The notes: a model not told the origin generated them from the sequence alone. Positions 38,429-47,609 are shown, counted from the stretch's first letter. The stretch: 64,000 nucleotides of DNA from Eubacterium oxidoreducens (GCF_900104415.1 NZ_FMXR01000010.1:97126-161125); one strand, 5' to 3'. Translations and numbers: made by a program.

Positions 38429-39424
38429 CTACAAAAACAATGTTATAAGCCAACGCGCTACAAATAGCATAATCATCGCAAGAGCACTGCTCGCGTACAT
38501 TAATTTATTTGCACGTAATATATCGAGTCTTTCAATCCTTCGCGTCGCATCTCCAATCGTTGGTTTGTGAATTTTCTTTCCAAAATACCATGCATCTCCA
38601 GATAGTTCCACGCCCAATGCTCCTGCCATAACAGACTCAGTCTGCGCACTATTGGGACTAGCGTGTCTGCCCCGATCTCGTATATAAATGCGATAGGCTT
38701 CCTTGCGATTCAATCCAGCAAGTTTACTTCCCCAAATCATAAACAAAGCGCTTAATCTGGCCGGAAAAAAATTCCATACATCATCGGTCTTAGCCGCCGC
38801 TCTTCCAAAATAGAGATACTCATCATTTTTATAGCCCACCATTGAATCCATTGTATTAACCGCCTTGTACAAAAATCCTAATATCGGGCCTCCTATGATC
38901 AGATAAATCATTGGTGCGATAACCCCATCTGATGTATTTTCTGCAATTGTCTCTACCGCCGCTTTTATTACCCCTTCTTCATTTAGTGTCTTTGTATCAC
39001 GTCCTACTATCATCGAAACAGCCTCTCTACCTTCTGCCAGACCTTTTGTCTGCAATGCTTCAAACACTTTCATACTCTCCACACGAAGGGATTTGGCTGC
39101 AAATATGGTATAACACATATAGCATTCAATGCAAACTCCTAACAGCCAGTGAATATATAATCCGATAAATAAAACCGCAGTTGTAACAACTCCGGTAAAT
39201 AGCAAAACAATTAACACTAATAATATCCCACCAACGATTTCTCCTGCTTTTTTCTTAGGAAGAATTCTTCGCAATATCTTCTTTGTTCCTGCTATCATCC
39301 CCCCTATAAGCCGAATTGGGTGCCATCTCCCTTGCGGATCTCCAAAGAGCAAATCTGCAAAATATCCAATTATGATGCTAAATGATATAAATGTCCAATA
39401 GTTTATTATTATTCGTAAAATCAT
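38429..39424 (-). CDS. cbiB: Adenosylcobinamide-phosphate synthase
   Basis: A 331-residue membrane protein of the CbiB/CobD(Pseudomonas) family, which attaches aminopropanol phosphate to adenosylcobyric acid. Recognised segments are DLLFGDPQGRWHPIRLIG at the N-terminus, VEAIAENTSDGVIAP-like (here AAVETIAENTSDGVIAP) and RHASPNSAQTESVMAGAL, plus several hydrophobic spans. It begins the cob run, 15 bp after a phosphatase gene. Confidence 0.93.
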   Translation of the reverse strand: MILRIIINYWTFISFSIIIGYFADLLFGDPQGRWHPIRLIGGMIAGTKKILRRILPKKKAGEIVGGILLVLIVLLFTGVVTTAVLFIGLYIHWLLGVCIECYMCYTIFAAKSLRVESMKVFEALQTKGLAEGREAVSMIVGRDTKTLNEEGVIKAAVETIAENTSDGVIAPMIYLIIGGPILGFLYKAVNTMDSMVGYKNDEYLYFGRAAAKTDDVWNFFPARLSALFMIWGSKLAGLNRKEAYRIYIRDRGRHASPNSAQTESVMAGALGVELSGDAWYFGKKIHKPTIGDATRRIERLDILRANKLMYASSALAMIMLFVARWLITLFL

Positions 39425-39439
39425 GTCTCTAACCTTTAT

Positions 39440-39901
39440 TTAATTCTCAGATTTTGTCAATTCTTCCATAAGTGCTTTGCATCCACAGCTTACATCCCAG
39501 TATGTCGTTTCAAAGTCCCCTGTATACCATGGATCGGCTACATTCTTATCCATCCCGGCATACTCCATAAGCTTATGCACTTTTCCCTGCTTATCTTTTG
39601 AGATAATTCTGCTTAGTCCTCTTCTATTTTCTTCATCCATAATAATCAGCAAATCATAGGTATCATAGTCCTGACGCCTCACTTGCTTTGCTTTGTGCGG
39701 CAAAACCGGTACGCCCTCTTTGTTACATACATGCACAGTTCCCGGATGCGGTCCGCTTCCAATCTCTTCTGTGCTAGTTGCTGCAGAATCTATATAAAAC
39801 CGGTCCGCCATTCCGGCTTCATTTACCATATGTTGAAACACAAATTGTGCCATTGTAGAACGGCAGATATTGCCGTGGCAGATGAATAGTATTTTTATCA
39901 T
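39440..39901 (-). CDS. Low-molecular-weight protein-tyrosine phosphatase family
   Basis: A 153-residue phosphatase with the P-loop FICHGNICRST directly after the start (CX5R) and the general-acid DPWYTGDF loop near the C-terminus. I chose the ATG at 39901; a TTG at 39937 and an ATG at 39919 are alternatives, and none has an ideal site. It overlaps no other gene from this start, but follows the DUF4143 gene stop closely. Its position just before cbiB suggests it might act as the missing alpha-ribazole-phosphate phosphatase, though this is only inference. Confidence 0.85.
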   Translation of the reverse strand: MIKILFICHGNICRSTMAQFVFQHMVNEAGMADRFYIDSAATSTEEIGSGPHPGTVHVCNKEGVPVLPHKAKQVRRQDYDTYDLLIIMDEENRRGLSRIISKDKQGKVHKLMEYAGMDKNVADPWYTGDFETTYWDVSCGCKALMEELTKSEN

Positions 39902-39923
39902 TGTCTTTGATTCTCTCATCCTC

Positions 39924-41261
39924 TCATAGGTCTTCAATTATAAATGGTAACATGTATATTGGATATAATTTCAACATTTCTCTGTTGCCTATATCTTTTT
40001 GTGATAGCAATATTTCCTTTGCAACATGCTTTGAATGCTTTTTCTGAAATTCTGTAATTGATTCATGCTTGCCGATTCCGGATGACTTAACTTCAATCGG
40101 AATTATCTTTGTTTTTGATGCAAGCAAAAAGTCAATCTCATAATAGTGAGAACTGTTTTCTTTCTCCCATGTGTGATAATAAAGATCTATATCTAATCCA
40201 GTGATTACCTGCGCAACTGCATTTTCGTATAAATATCCCAAATCTGCAGGAAGCGAATCACTTAACAATTTCGTATAAATATTTTCATCCGTCTTTCCTG
40301 ATGATCTGAAAATCATGGTAGTAAATAACCCTGTATCAGCCAAATAGAGTTTGAACGTATCATCATCTCTCGTTTGAGGTAAAGCAACGCTCGGATTAAG
40401 GACATTATGGCATGATAATACCGTCTTTGAATCCAGCAAATCATGTAAACGCTCTAAATCTTTATCGATCTTTTTTTTGCCTGTAGCTGCCGAAATAACA
40501 TAGCTTCTTTTATCCGTTGCCAACTGCGTTGGAACAGAATCATACATTCTTCCAATCAGTCCAGTATCATCGATCTTGAAGAAATCGTCTTTGTACAAAT
40601 CTATGATTTCTCTCTTTACTTCATCGATTTCTGTAAAATTCCTGCCTTCCACATAAGCTTCTACAGCCTGAGGCATTCCACCTACCGCCATATAGATTCT
40701 AAAGTCCCGCATGAGCTTTTTGTTCAAGGAATTTCCAACCGGCTTCCCAAGCTTATATAAATCCCGCAATACGCCATAGGTATCATTTCCGATGGCCCAC
40801 ATAAATTCTTCATAGTCCATCGGATATATCTGTATTTTCATCTCCTCAGATGGAAGCACTATATCCTTGACATTCTTTTTTATACTGATCAAAGAACCGG
40901 TCTCAATATAGTCATATCTTCCGTCCGCAACCAGGTACTTTATAGCCTGACGTACTTTAGGCATAAGTTGAATCTCATCAAATATAATAACAGATTCTCT
41001 TTTATACAATGTTATCCCCGTTGCAGTTTGCAATCTAAGAAAGAAAATGTCCAGATTTGCTATGTCATCGAACACATCAAGGACATCCTGTGTTATGTTA
41101 GCAAAATCCACTTTTATATATGACCTATACTCCTGCTTTGCAAATTCTTCGGCAATTGTCGTTTTTCCAACACGCCTGGCCCCCTCCAAAAGCACAGAAT
41201 ACTTTGGTGCCTTTTTTTCTTTCCAATATTTTAACTTTTCTAAAGCTTTTCTTTTGAACAT
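39924..41261 (-). CDS. AAA ATPase with DUF4143 domain
   Basis: A 445-residue ATPase. The N-terminal AAA_14 domain has Walker A LEGARRVGKTTIAEEF near residue 26 and Walker B SVIIFDEIQLMP near 93. The C-terminal half is DUF4143-like, with the PD-(D/E)XK-type signature EIDFLLASKTKIIPIEVKSSG near residue 375-395 (short form EIDFLL...IEVKSS). GAGGAG stands eight bases before the ATG. Such genes are common, mobile and of unknown function in anaerobes. It is read from a promoter flanked by repeats and abuts an integrase relic. Confidence 0.9.
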   Translation of the reverse strand: MFKRKALEKLKYWKEKKAPKYSVLLEGARRVGKTTIAEEFAKQEYRSYIKVDFANITQDVLDVFDDIANLDIFFLRLQTATGITLYKRESVIIFDEIQLMPKVRQAIKYLVADGRYDYIETGSLISIKKNVKDIVLPSEEMKIQIYPMDYEEFMWAIGNDTYGVLRDLYKLGKPVGNSLNKKLMRDFRIYMAVGGMPQAVEAYVEGRNFTEIDEVKREIIDLYKDDFFKIDDTGLIGRMYDSVPTQLATDKRSYVISAATGKKKIDKDLERLHDLLDSKTVLSCHNVLNPSVALPQTRDDDTFKLYLADTGLFTTMIFRSSGKTDENIYTKLLSDSLPADLGYLYENAVAQVITGLDIDLYYHTWEKENSSHYYEIDFLLASKTKIIPIEVKSSGIGKHESITEFQKKHSKHVAKEILLSQKDIGNREMLKLYPIYMLPFIIEDL

Positions 41262-41286
41262 GTTATCTCCTCAAAACAGTATTGTT

Positions 41287-41392
41287 CCGTTTCTCCAAAC
41301 TTATAAATGGATTATAGTACCATTTCTTCAATATTTCAAGGGCGTTATTCCGTTTCTTCAAAATAATTTTCTGTGTTTAATACCGTTTCTTC
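41287..41392 (-). repeat. Four GAAGAAACGG-type direct repeats at the DUF4143 promoter
   Basis: On the minus strand the 10-mer GAAGAAACGG or close variants occurs at 41383-41392, 41350-41359, 41320-41329 and 41287-41296. Spacings are 33, 30 and 33 bp, near three helical turns, and an AT-rich tail follows each copy. One copy lies inside the spacer of the promoter. They look like operator sites; the binding protein is unknown. Confidence 0.65.
41311..41339 (-). promoter_or_regulatory. Promoter of the DUF4143 ATPase gene
   Basis: On the minus strand TTGAAA (41334-41339) and TATAAT (41311-41316) are spaced by 17 bases, about 50 bp upstream of the start codon. A repeat copy fills the spacer. Confidence 0.75.
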
Positions 41393-41397
41393 CAAAT

Positions 41398-41641
41398 TGT
41401 CATCAAGCACATCGTATATGTATTAAGTGTAACACTTATATCAGTGTCCCATGATGTACTGAAGTGTCTTAGGATTCATTCCTGACTTTGCCATCTTGCT
41501 GCAGAAGGTATGTCTACATACATGTGGAGTGACGCACGGCATCTGTACCTTGTAAATGTTATTGTACTTCTCTCTGATATGCTGCATATATTTCTCCCAG
41601 TGAAGATGTAATAAAAAAACTGCAATGTCATTACAATACAC
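41398..41641 (-). pseudogene. Tyrosine recombinase (integrase) C-terminal relic
   Basis: The minus strand encodes a short piece with HWEKYMQHIREKYNNIYKVQ and TPHVCRHTFCSKMAKSG then KTLQYIMGH, the C-terminal catalytic part of Tn916-type integrases (the R of HVCRH plus following residues). After MGH a stop appears. A two-base deletion explains it, since the expected continuation SDISVTLNTYT is found in the next frame. The catalytic tyrosine lies in that shifted frame. The N-terminal core is absent. It marks a lost integrated element next to the DUF4143 gene. Confidence 0.8.
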
Positions 41642-41810
41642 AAATATCTTATGATCCTATCTTAATACCTGCCTCATAAAAACAAAAGTGGCAAAATGAT
41701 TTGAACCATTCTTGCCACTGTATCTCTCACTTATTACCTTTTTCCCTTGTCTTTCTGCAACAGCATTGGGATCACTTACTTTTTCCTTCAGTTTTCCTTT
41801 TAACAATAGT

Positions 41811-42356
41811 TTAATCCGCTCCCACCAAATGTACTGTCTGATAATCATGCCCTGTTGCAGGCAAGAACTTTTCTATGACATCCGCAGTCTTCAGCTTAAG
41901 GCTTGATGTACAGACGCAAGGATGACAGCCCAAGTTCTCATCCTTCAAAACATCCTCATCAATGAGAAGTTTAACCGCGTGTTCTTTATCGTTCATCAGT
42001 CCCATGATGCTCACCGCACCCGGTTCAATATCCAGATATTTCAACATATCTTCGGGATTCGCAAAGGAGAGTCTGGCAGAATTAATCTGGGATGAAAGCT
42101 CCTTAGTTTTAAACTTCTTATCCCCAGGCATCATGAGCAGGTAAAAGCTGGTTTTCTGCCGGTTGCACAGAAACAAGTTCTTACATATAATCACACCAAG
42201 CACGGCGTCGATCTCATTGCAGGCTTCCATATTGTCTGCTCGCTCATGATCCGTTCTTTTGTACGCAATACCAAGGCTATCCAAAAAATCATATGTACGA
42301 ATCTCTCTTGGCAGTCTTCCTTCTGTATTTTGGGGTCTTCCATTGTATAGTTCCAT
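41811..42356 (-). CDS. Prolyl-tRNA editing domain protein (ProX/PrdX type)
   Basis: A 181-residue trans-editing domain of the INS/YbaK superfamily, resembling PrdX/ProXp, which deacylates mischarged Ala- or Cys-tRNA(Pro). TYDFLDSLGIAYKRTDHE, KNLFLCNRQKTSFYLL, GAVSIMGLMNDKEH and LGCHPCVCTSSLKL are typical. I chose the ATG at 42356, preceded by AGGAG; an ATG at 42383 adds nine residues. It is a stand-alone gene between the integrase relic and the ATP-grasp gene. Confidence 0.9.
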   Translation of the reverse strand: MELYNGRPQNTEGRLPREIRTYDFLDSLGIAYKRTDHERADNMEACNEIDAVLGVIICKNLFLCNRQKTSFYLLMMPGDKKFKTKELSSQINSARLSFANPEDMLKYLDIEPGAVSIMGLMNDKEHAVKLLIDEDVLKDENLGCHPCVCTSSLKLKTADVIEKFLPATGHDYQTVHLVGAD

Positions 42357-42410
42357 GCTGTTCTCCTGTCTTAATGCATTCATAAATAATAATATTTTTT
42401 CAGAAAATGC

Positions 42411-42437
42411 GTGCCTGGCCTAAGTTACACCCGGCAC
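42411..42437 (-). terminator. Possible terminator of the RelA/ATP-grasp operon
   Basis: GTGCCTGG (42411-42418) can pair with CCCGGCAC (42430-42437) with one mismatch. On the minus strand only a short T-rich stretch follows, so it is a weak candidate, 65 bp after the stop at 42502. Confidence 0.4.
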
Positions 42438-42501
42438 CACAAACACGGTTTCATTATAGCACAGCCTTAGAAAGCCAACCAAGAAATCATGCTTCAAAAA
42501 A

Positions 42502-45072
42502 CTAACACGTTATTAGCAGATGTTCACTTGCAACATCATTATATACTTCACACTTTCGGTCTGATACGTCATAAATATGAACCACACCTTCCAGCACATC
42601 TGAATAATCAAACTCATTTATCAAATCCTTTGAGCTTGTAAGTTTTTCCGGCGAATATTTTTTAGTCTTCTCCCCCTGAAAAATCGCTGTATAAAGAATT
42701 TCTGCTTCTACAAGGTCCTGAAATATATGACTACCATAGGAAAGTTCAGGATTATATCCGACCCTGGATTCTTCAGTCTCACATATAATGTCGTACGCGC
42801 TTATATCCGCAAATGAAGTCGGTACGCCAAGCTCCGGCGAAGTTGTTCCAACCCTTCCGGGAACTATCAGCATCATGTGCTTATCCATATCTCGATAATG
42901 CCAATTTATTTTTCCTATAAGCTTTGCCACAAGATCTTTATCCTTAAAGGGCAGTTCATAATATTTTACTGGATCTACATAGACGATCAGATCAAGTGAC
43001 GAGGTCTTGGAAATACCCATAGAAGTTCCTACACTTTCAAGCAGGATTCGTTCTTCTGGAATATCTTCTGGCACTACATTTCCAGTTTTACCTTTTTGAA
43101 CCTGAAGAGGTCTGCATTGAAGCAGATCTATGGAGTATTCTCCATTTTCCGAAATATTAATAGTAAATTCGGTATCTACTGGATACTCATATTCTTCCTG
43201 TATACGGTGAAGCATTCTCCTCATTTGATCCATCAGAGGCGAATTTGCTACAAGTCCCTTACAGGAAATGAATTTAACCTCTCTACGCCGTCCCATTTCC
43301 CTAAGTCTTGACTCTGCTTCAGTATCATGTTCCAACAGAATCTTCTCAAGATACTTTGGTATATCCTGCTCCATTTTTTCATATGACATTTTCTCCAGCT
43401 CACGCGTAGTCATATTAATAACTTCAGCTTTCCCCTGTGAAAACTTATGTTTATCTGCAGATGAGGAATATGATGATTTTTCAGGCATATCCAGATTTAC
43501 TATTCTTGGATAAGAGCCTTCAGTTCTATCAACCGCTGAGGTTCCAAGTCCCATAACAAGTCTAAGCATTCCCGCAGTTGGATCCGTATCCTTCATTATA
43601 CGATAAGGGCTGTATGAATAACCGACTCCTGCCGCACAAGGCATATAATAGTTTCCGTAATAGGAGCCTGATACGCGCTGAATCAGAAGTGCCATCTGCT
43701 CATCTCGCCCAGCAAGCCCTCGCCTATTTCTATAATCCAGTGCAGAAAGACTCATGCTACTTGCATATACAACTTTTATAGCATGTTCAAATTCGTTCAG
43801 TCTTTCTTCAAGACTGCCCCTATTAGCACAAAATACAGATTCATATTTCCCTGCAAATGCATTTCCGAATCCATCCTCCAGGATGCTACTGGAGCGAATT
43901 ATATAAGGATCCTGACCATAATACTCTATTATACGAATAAACTGCTCTCTCATTGCTGATGAAAATGAGCCTTCCATTATTCTACTCGCAAATTCATCCG
44001 CAAGTGTGAAGTATCCCTCCTCTGTTCTCTGCTTTATCCTAATATCCCACAGATTATTATCTACTATATAGGTATAATACATATCTGAACCCACATAAAA
44101 TGAATCATGCGGTTCAAGCACTTCACTAATATCAGGCTCTTTATTCCTTATGATAGCTCTTGCCAGCAGCATGCCGCAGGACTTACCTCCAATCATGCCA
44201 GTTCCAACCATGTGATCACGTACCGCAAAATAGTCTTCAGGAGTAAAATTCTTCTTAACCATCTCTCGCATTTTCGCATCACGCGTCATCATAATATTGC
44301 ACATTCTGCTACACTCTTTAGTTATATCTATTCCATTTTCCCTGAGCATTTTTACACGAATAAAATATTTATCCCAGGAATCAGAATACTGTTCTTCTGC
44401 AGAGCGCTGAGCGAGGCCTAATGTCTGATAAAATCTGCTGGATTTTACGCCATCAAGAATGGGCCTGAATTCTCCACTTTCTGGATTATAGGTATGTGGC
44501 AGAAACATAGTATCAGAGTTTCTGTTCCATACCTTTTCAGGCCTTACATAAACATTTTTCTTATCCGAATAAACATCTAAAAAAAGCTGAGTCGTATCAA
44601 GGATTTTATTAATCGCCTGAACTGAATGCTTTCCCCTTATTATCGGAAAAAATGCAACTGTATCTAATATAAAAAGAAATGGACAAGTTACACGGAAAAA
44701 ATTCCCCATCATGAGATCAGTCGCCCATGCAGCCTGAAGTTCAGACAAACAGTCAAAAACATAAAAAGCATCTCTCCCTGCTTTTTCTATCTCATTATGA
44801 ATATCTACTGTAAATGTCTCAAATCTATGAGAAAGCGGCACATCAATCCGCTTAATCTCAGGTTTCTCCTCCAGCAATGGTTCGTGACTTGCAAATCTGA
44901 AATATATGATATTCCTTTTATCCTCTATTGCCTGCTTAATATACGGCTCCATGAAGAGCTTAAACTCAGATAGATCAGATACTCTCCATACAACATTATC
45001 CCCCAATCTAATGTTATCAAGAGCTGTATCCATTTCCGATATACCACTACTAATTCTGTCAAATGCCGCCAT
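42502..45072 (-). CDS. PEP/pyruvate-binding (PPDK_N ATP-grasp) protein with RecA/KaiC-like N-terminus
   Basis: An 856-residue protein. The first 200 residues (RISSGISEMDTALDNIRLGD, then RNIIYFRFA) resemble a KaiC/RecA-like fold but lack any P-loop lysine. From about 290 to 640 lies a PPDK_N-type ATP-grasp: GGKSCGMLLARAI, YIIRSSSILEDGFGNAFAGKYES, GRDEQMALLIQRVSGSYYG. The phosphohistidine swivel and pyruvate-binding barrel of PEP synthase are missing, so it cannot be PpsA. It starts 28 bp after a RelA/SpoT-domain gene, with GAGGGG before the ATG. The reaction is unknown. Confidence 0.8.
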   Translation of the reverse strand: MAAFDRISSGISEMDTALDNIRLGDNVVWRVSDLSEFKLFMEPYIKQAIEDKRNIIYFRFASHEPLLEEKPEIKRIDVPLSHRFETFTVDIHNEIEKAGRDAFYVFDCLSELQAAWATDLMMGNFFRVTCPFLFILDTVAFFPIIRGKHSVQAINKILDTTQLFLDVYSDKKNVYVRPEKVWNRNSDTMFLPHTYNPESGEFRPILDGVKSSRFYQTLGLAQRSAEEQYSDSWDKYFIRVKMLRENGIDITKECSRMCNIMMTRDAKMREMVKKNFTPEDYFAVRDHMVGTGMIGGKSCGMLLARAIIRNKEPDISEVLEPHDSFYVGSDMYYTYIVDNNLWDIRIKQRTEEGYFTLADEFASRIMEGSFSSAMREQFIRIIEYYGQDPYIIRSSSILEDGFGNAFAGKYESVFCANRGSLEERLNEFEHAIKVVYASSMSLSALDYRNRRGLAGRDEQMALLIQRVSGSYYGNYYMPCAAGVGYSYSPYRIMKDTDPTAGMLRLVMGLGTSAVDRTEGSYPRIVNLDMPEKSSYSSSADKHKFSQGKAEVINMTTRELEKMSYEKMEQDIPKYLEKILLEHDTEAESRLREMGRRREVKFISCKGLVANSPLMDQMRRMLHRIQEEYEYPVDTEFTINISENGEYSIDLLQCRPLQVQKGKTGNVVPEDIPEERILLESVGTSMGISKTSSLDLIVYVDPVKYYELPFKDKDLVAKLIGKINWHYRDMDKHMMLIVPGRVGTTSPELGVPTSFADISAYDIICETEESRVGYNPELSYGSHIFQDLVEAEILYTAIFQGEKTKKYSPEKLTSSKDLINEFDYSDVLEGVVHIYDVSDRKCEVYNDVASEHLLITC

Positions 45073-45100
45073 AGTAACCCCTCTTTCAAAATCAAAAAAA

Positions 45101-46099
45101 CTATAATGATTTTCCTATTCGATCATCCTGAAATCTGGATAAATGCTCGAATGGCAGAATCTGTCTCCCCCTAAAAAGACCACAACCATCATTAATCAGC
45201 TGATTATTATAAGCCATAAACATATTTACATTAACTGCTGCAAGATCAAGTTCCTGAAGCTTAATCAGTCTCTCATATGCTTCATCAAAAATTTTACATT
45301 TACCTTTCGGAATAATATCTCTTTTGGCACGATTTTCTTCCTGTTGTTTCTCGTATCCAATATGATTTGCTCTACCTATCTCTGCTAGATCATCCATATC
45401 CTTAGTTCTGAGCTGTAACTCCGTATAGCATCTTGCAAAATTATCATAGAATGTTATATGAAGAGATCTATATCCTGATGATCTCGGATTCTGAACATAA
45501 TCTCTATAATAGGGCAAATTATTCTCAGTTAGAAACTTTGATCCATTTATATCAATTAATCCTGAAAGCTCAGCAGTAAATCCTCTTTCCTCGAGAAAAT
45601 CCGGGATAACATTTGCTATCTCATAAAGATATTTTAGCTCCCGTTCTACACGTTTATCCTGTTCTGACACGTGACATTGAGGCAGTGAAATAACTATGCG
45701 ATATGCAATCAAATCCCTGAAAAAATTGAGATTATTTTTAATCTCTGCTTCATTCGGATACTTTCCATATGCTAGATAATAATCATAAATATATTCCAAT
45801 ATATAACCATTGAACTTTTCTTCTGCACGTATAAGAGACTTGATACGCCCCTTAAATGTAAATGCAAGAAAAGGATATTTATTTGCCATATACATATAAA
45901 ACTCATTTATCCTCCGAGATTGTGATGTAAGGAATTCTGTATGTTCAAGAATTTCAATAATCTGAATCAGGAAATTGCTATGTGCCATATCTATTGAATT
46001 ATGATTTTTAATTGCCTCATCTTTCAAGTCTGCGGAATACTGAAGCAGTATTTTCAGAACAGTATCCCCGGAAAACAAATAATCATTTAACTTAATCAT
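45101..46099 (-). CDS. RelA/SpoT-domain protein (putative alarmone synthetase)
   Basis: A 332-residue protein with a central RelA_SpoT nucleotidyltransferase domain: FKGRIKSLIRAEEKF (82-96), RDLIAYRIVI (128-137), NPRSSGYRSLHITFYDN (204-220) and ELQLRTKDMDDLAEIG (227-242). These match the pyrophosphate-transfer site of small alarmone synthetases. There is no HD hydrolase, TGS or ACT domain. It has a roughly 80-residue helical N-terminal extension. AAAGAGG precedes the ATG. Its stable partner in this window is the ATP-grasp gene downstream. Confidence 0.85.
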   Translation of the reverse strand: MIKLNDYLFSGDTVLKILLQYSADLKDEAIKNHNSIDMAHSNFLIQIIEILEHTEFLTSQSRRINEFYMYMANKYPFLAFTFKGRIKSLIRAEEKFNGYILEYIYDYYLAYGKYPNEAEIKNNLNFFRDLIAYRIVISLPQCHVSEQDKRVERELKYLYEIANVIPDFLEERGFTAELSGLIDINGSKFLTENNLPYYRDYVQNPRSSGYRSLHITFYDNFARCYTELQLRTKDMDDLAEIGRANHIGYEKQQEENRAKRDIIPKGKCKIFDEAYERLIKLQELDLAAVNVNMFMAYNNQLINDGCGLFRGRQILPFEHLSRFQDDRIGKSL

Positions 46100-46189
46100 A
46101 TAAACCTCTTTTTTATATAGTTTTCATATAAAACTTTTGACAATCTATATCATTTCCATCGGTCCACTTATATATAAGCATTTCATCCC

Positions 46190-46235
46190 CTCCAAAAAAA
46201 TAAAATAGGCGCCTCATCTTTTAAGATGAAACGCC
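46190..46235 (-). terminator. Terminator upstream of the RelA/SpoT-domain gene
   Basis: An imperfect stem (46208-46220 with 46223-46235) is followed on the minus strand by an AT- and T-rich run ending in seven T residues. It would end transcription from the relic region upstream. Confidence 0.65.
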
Positions 46236-46344
46236 ATTGCTTCCAAAAATAAATCTATCATATTTTTAACATTTGTCAACTTTTATGTTGTGAAAATACC
46301 AGTATTGTATATACAGCTATTTCTAATATCTCTGCTTTGATATA

Positions 46345-46455
46345 TTAATGATCCATCGTCCCTTCTGAGACAATCCCTTTTCTGATTATAATACCAAGTT
46401 TTCTCATTTTGGAAATATGATATTTTACTATATTGGTATTGTCAACATTACACCC
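46345..46455 (-). pseudogene. Winged-helix domain fragment
   Basis: A short minus-strand stretch reads NIVKYHISKMRKLGIIIRKG to a stop at 46345, the typical last helix and wing of a winged-helix DNA-binding domain such as ends many Fic and AAA_4 proteins. No start or upstream domain is connected. The rest of 46240-46640 is AT-rich without genes apart from the channel tail. Confidence 0.45.
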
Positions 46456-46635
46456 TGTCGCTGTATATTTATGTCCCACTCATTTAACTTCTTTAACGCT
46501 CCACCGTTAAGCATAGCGAGAAAACCACCTTTAGATTGATGAATAAAACAATAATTTCCTCATTTATACAATATCATGCCACAGCTGATAAAGAACTGTT
46601 TATCATGCTGATTTTCTCAAAGCCTAAAAACATGT

Positions 46636-47369
46636 CTATCGATTATCGTTCTTATTGTTCTTTCTATTATTCAGTTCGTCCATATATCCAGCTGTAATGA
46701 TTCCAGCTGGCAAAGCAACTATGGCTATCCCAAAGATAGATGATATCATAGTAATAATTTTTCCAGCAGTAGATACCGCATAAATATCGCCATATATCCC
46801 ACTGTCGTCAATGAAACTGTTGCCCAGTAAACAGCATCAAAAAATGTTGGGAACGTCTCCGGTTCAACACTTATCACAACCAGTGCTGCGACAAGTATAT
46901 AACCAACTGCCAATGCACCTACTACAATAAGAGATTCTTTCTGTTTCTTGAATACTTCAATTATGATAGAAATGCTCTTCGAATAGCGAATTGCCTTAAA
47001 CACACGAAATACACGAAGAGTCCTAAGCAATCGGAATATTTTTAGAATACGAAGTGCACCATTTACAGCTATTAACGATGGAAGAATTGCTAATAAATCG
47101 ATGATGGCCATCGGAGTTATTGGATAAATAAAATATGACTCTATTCCCCTTTGAAGCTTTTTATCTGCGGTTATAAGTCGAAGAACATAATCAACAATAA
47201 AAATTACAGTTGTTATTTTATCAATAACACCATAGTAACCAGAGGTGCTTTTTGCTGCTACAGGTATTAGACTAAAAAAAATAGTAAGCATCATTACAAC
47301 ATCATATATTCGGCTGACCTTATCGCTATCATCTGCTGTTTCTATTATTTCATATATTCTTTGACGCAT
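46636..47369 (-). pseudogene. Voltage-gated potassium channel, frameshifted in the selectivity filter
   Basis: The 5' frame encodes S1-S4, including the arginine-rich sensor LRILKIFRLLRTLRVFRVFK, S5 and a pore helix, then TVSLTTVGY, after which it diverges to a stop at 46746. Two extra bases (AT, within 46792-46797) shift the frame; removing them gives TTVGYGDIYAVSTAGKI, then S6 and a tail to a stop at 46636. The restored protein is about 245 residues, typical of KvAP-like channels. I chose the ATG at 47369 (GGGAGA upstream). As read, it is non-functional. Confidence 0.85.
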
Positions 47370-47609
47370 ATGTCTATCTCCCATACAATTATTTTACATA
47401 CTGTTCTCATTTTTTTCGAGTTCTATTGTTCCTAACAATTCTCTTGTTCTAAATATTTTTAACCTATTATTCCAGCAATTTCTGCAGTAATTTTTCTCTA
47501 TTATCAGTCAAGATTAACTGATAGATGCTATTATATGATTCAATTATTACTGCCAATTTTTATCACCGTTTTTTCGCCAACTTGGATTGTGGCCTCACTG
47601 AGTCCACAA

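Noticed and set aside
41657..41848. A 63-codon minus-strand frame next to the integrase relic
   Set aside because: It overlaps the end of the prolyl-tRNA editing gene and shows no recognisable domain; left as unexplained spacer sequence.
47390..47609. Gap between the channel relic and the HTH gene as a possible RNA gene
   Set aside because: It is AT-rich with only one short hairpin at its right end and no promoter or conserved structure that I could support.
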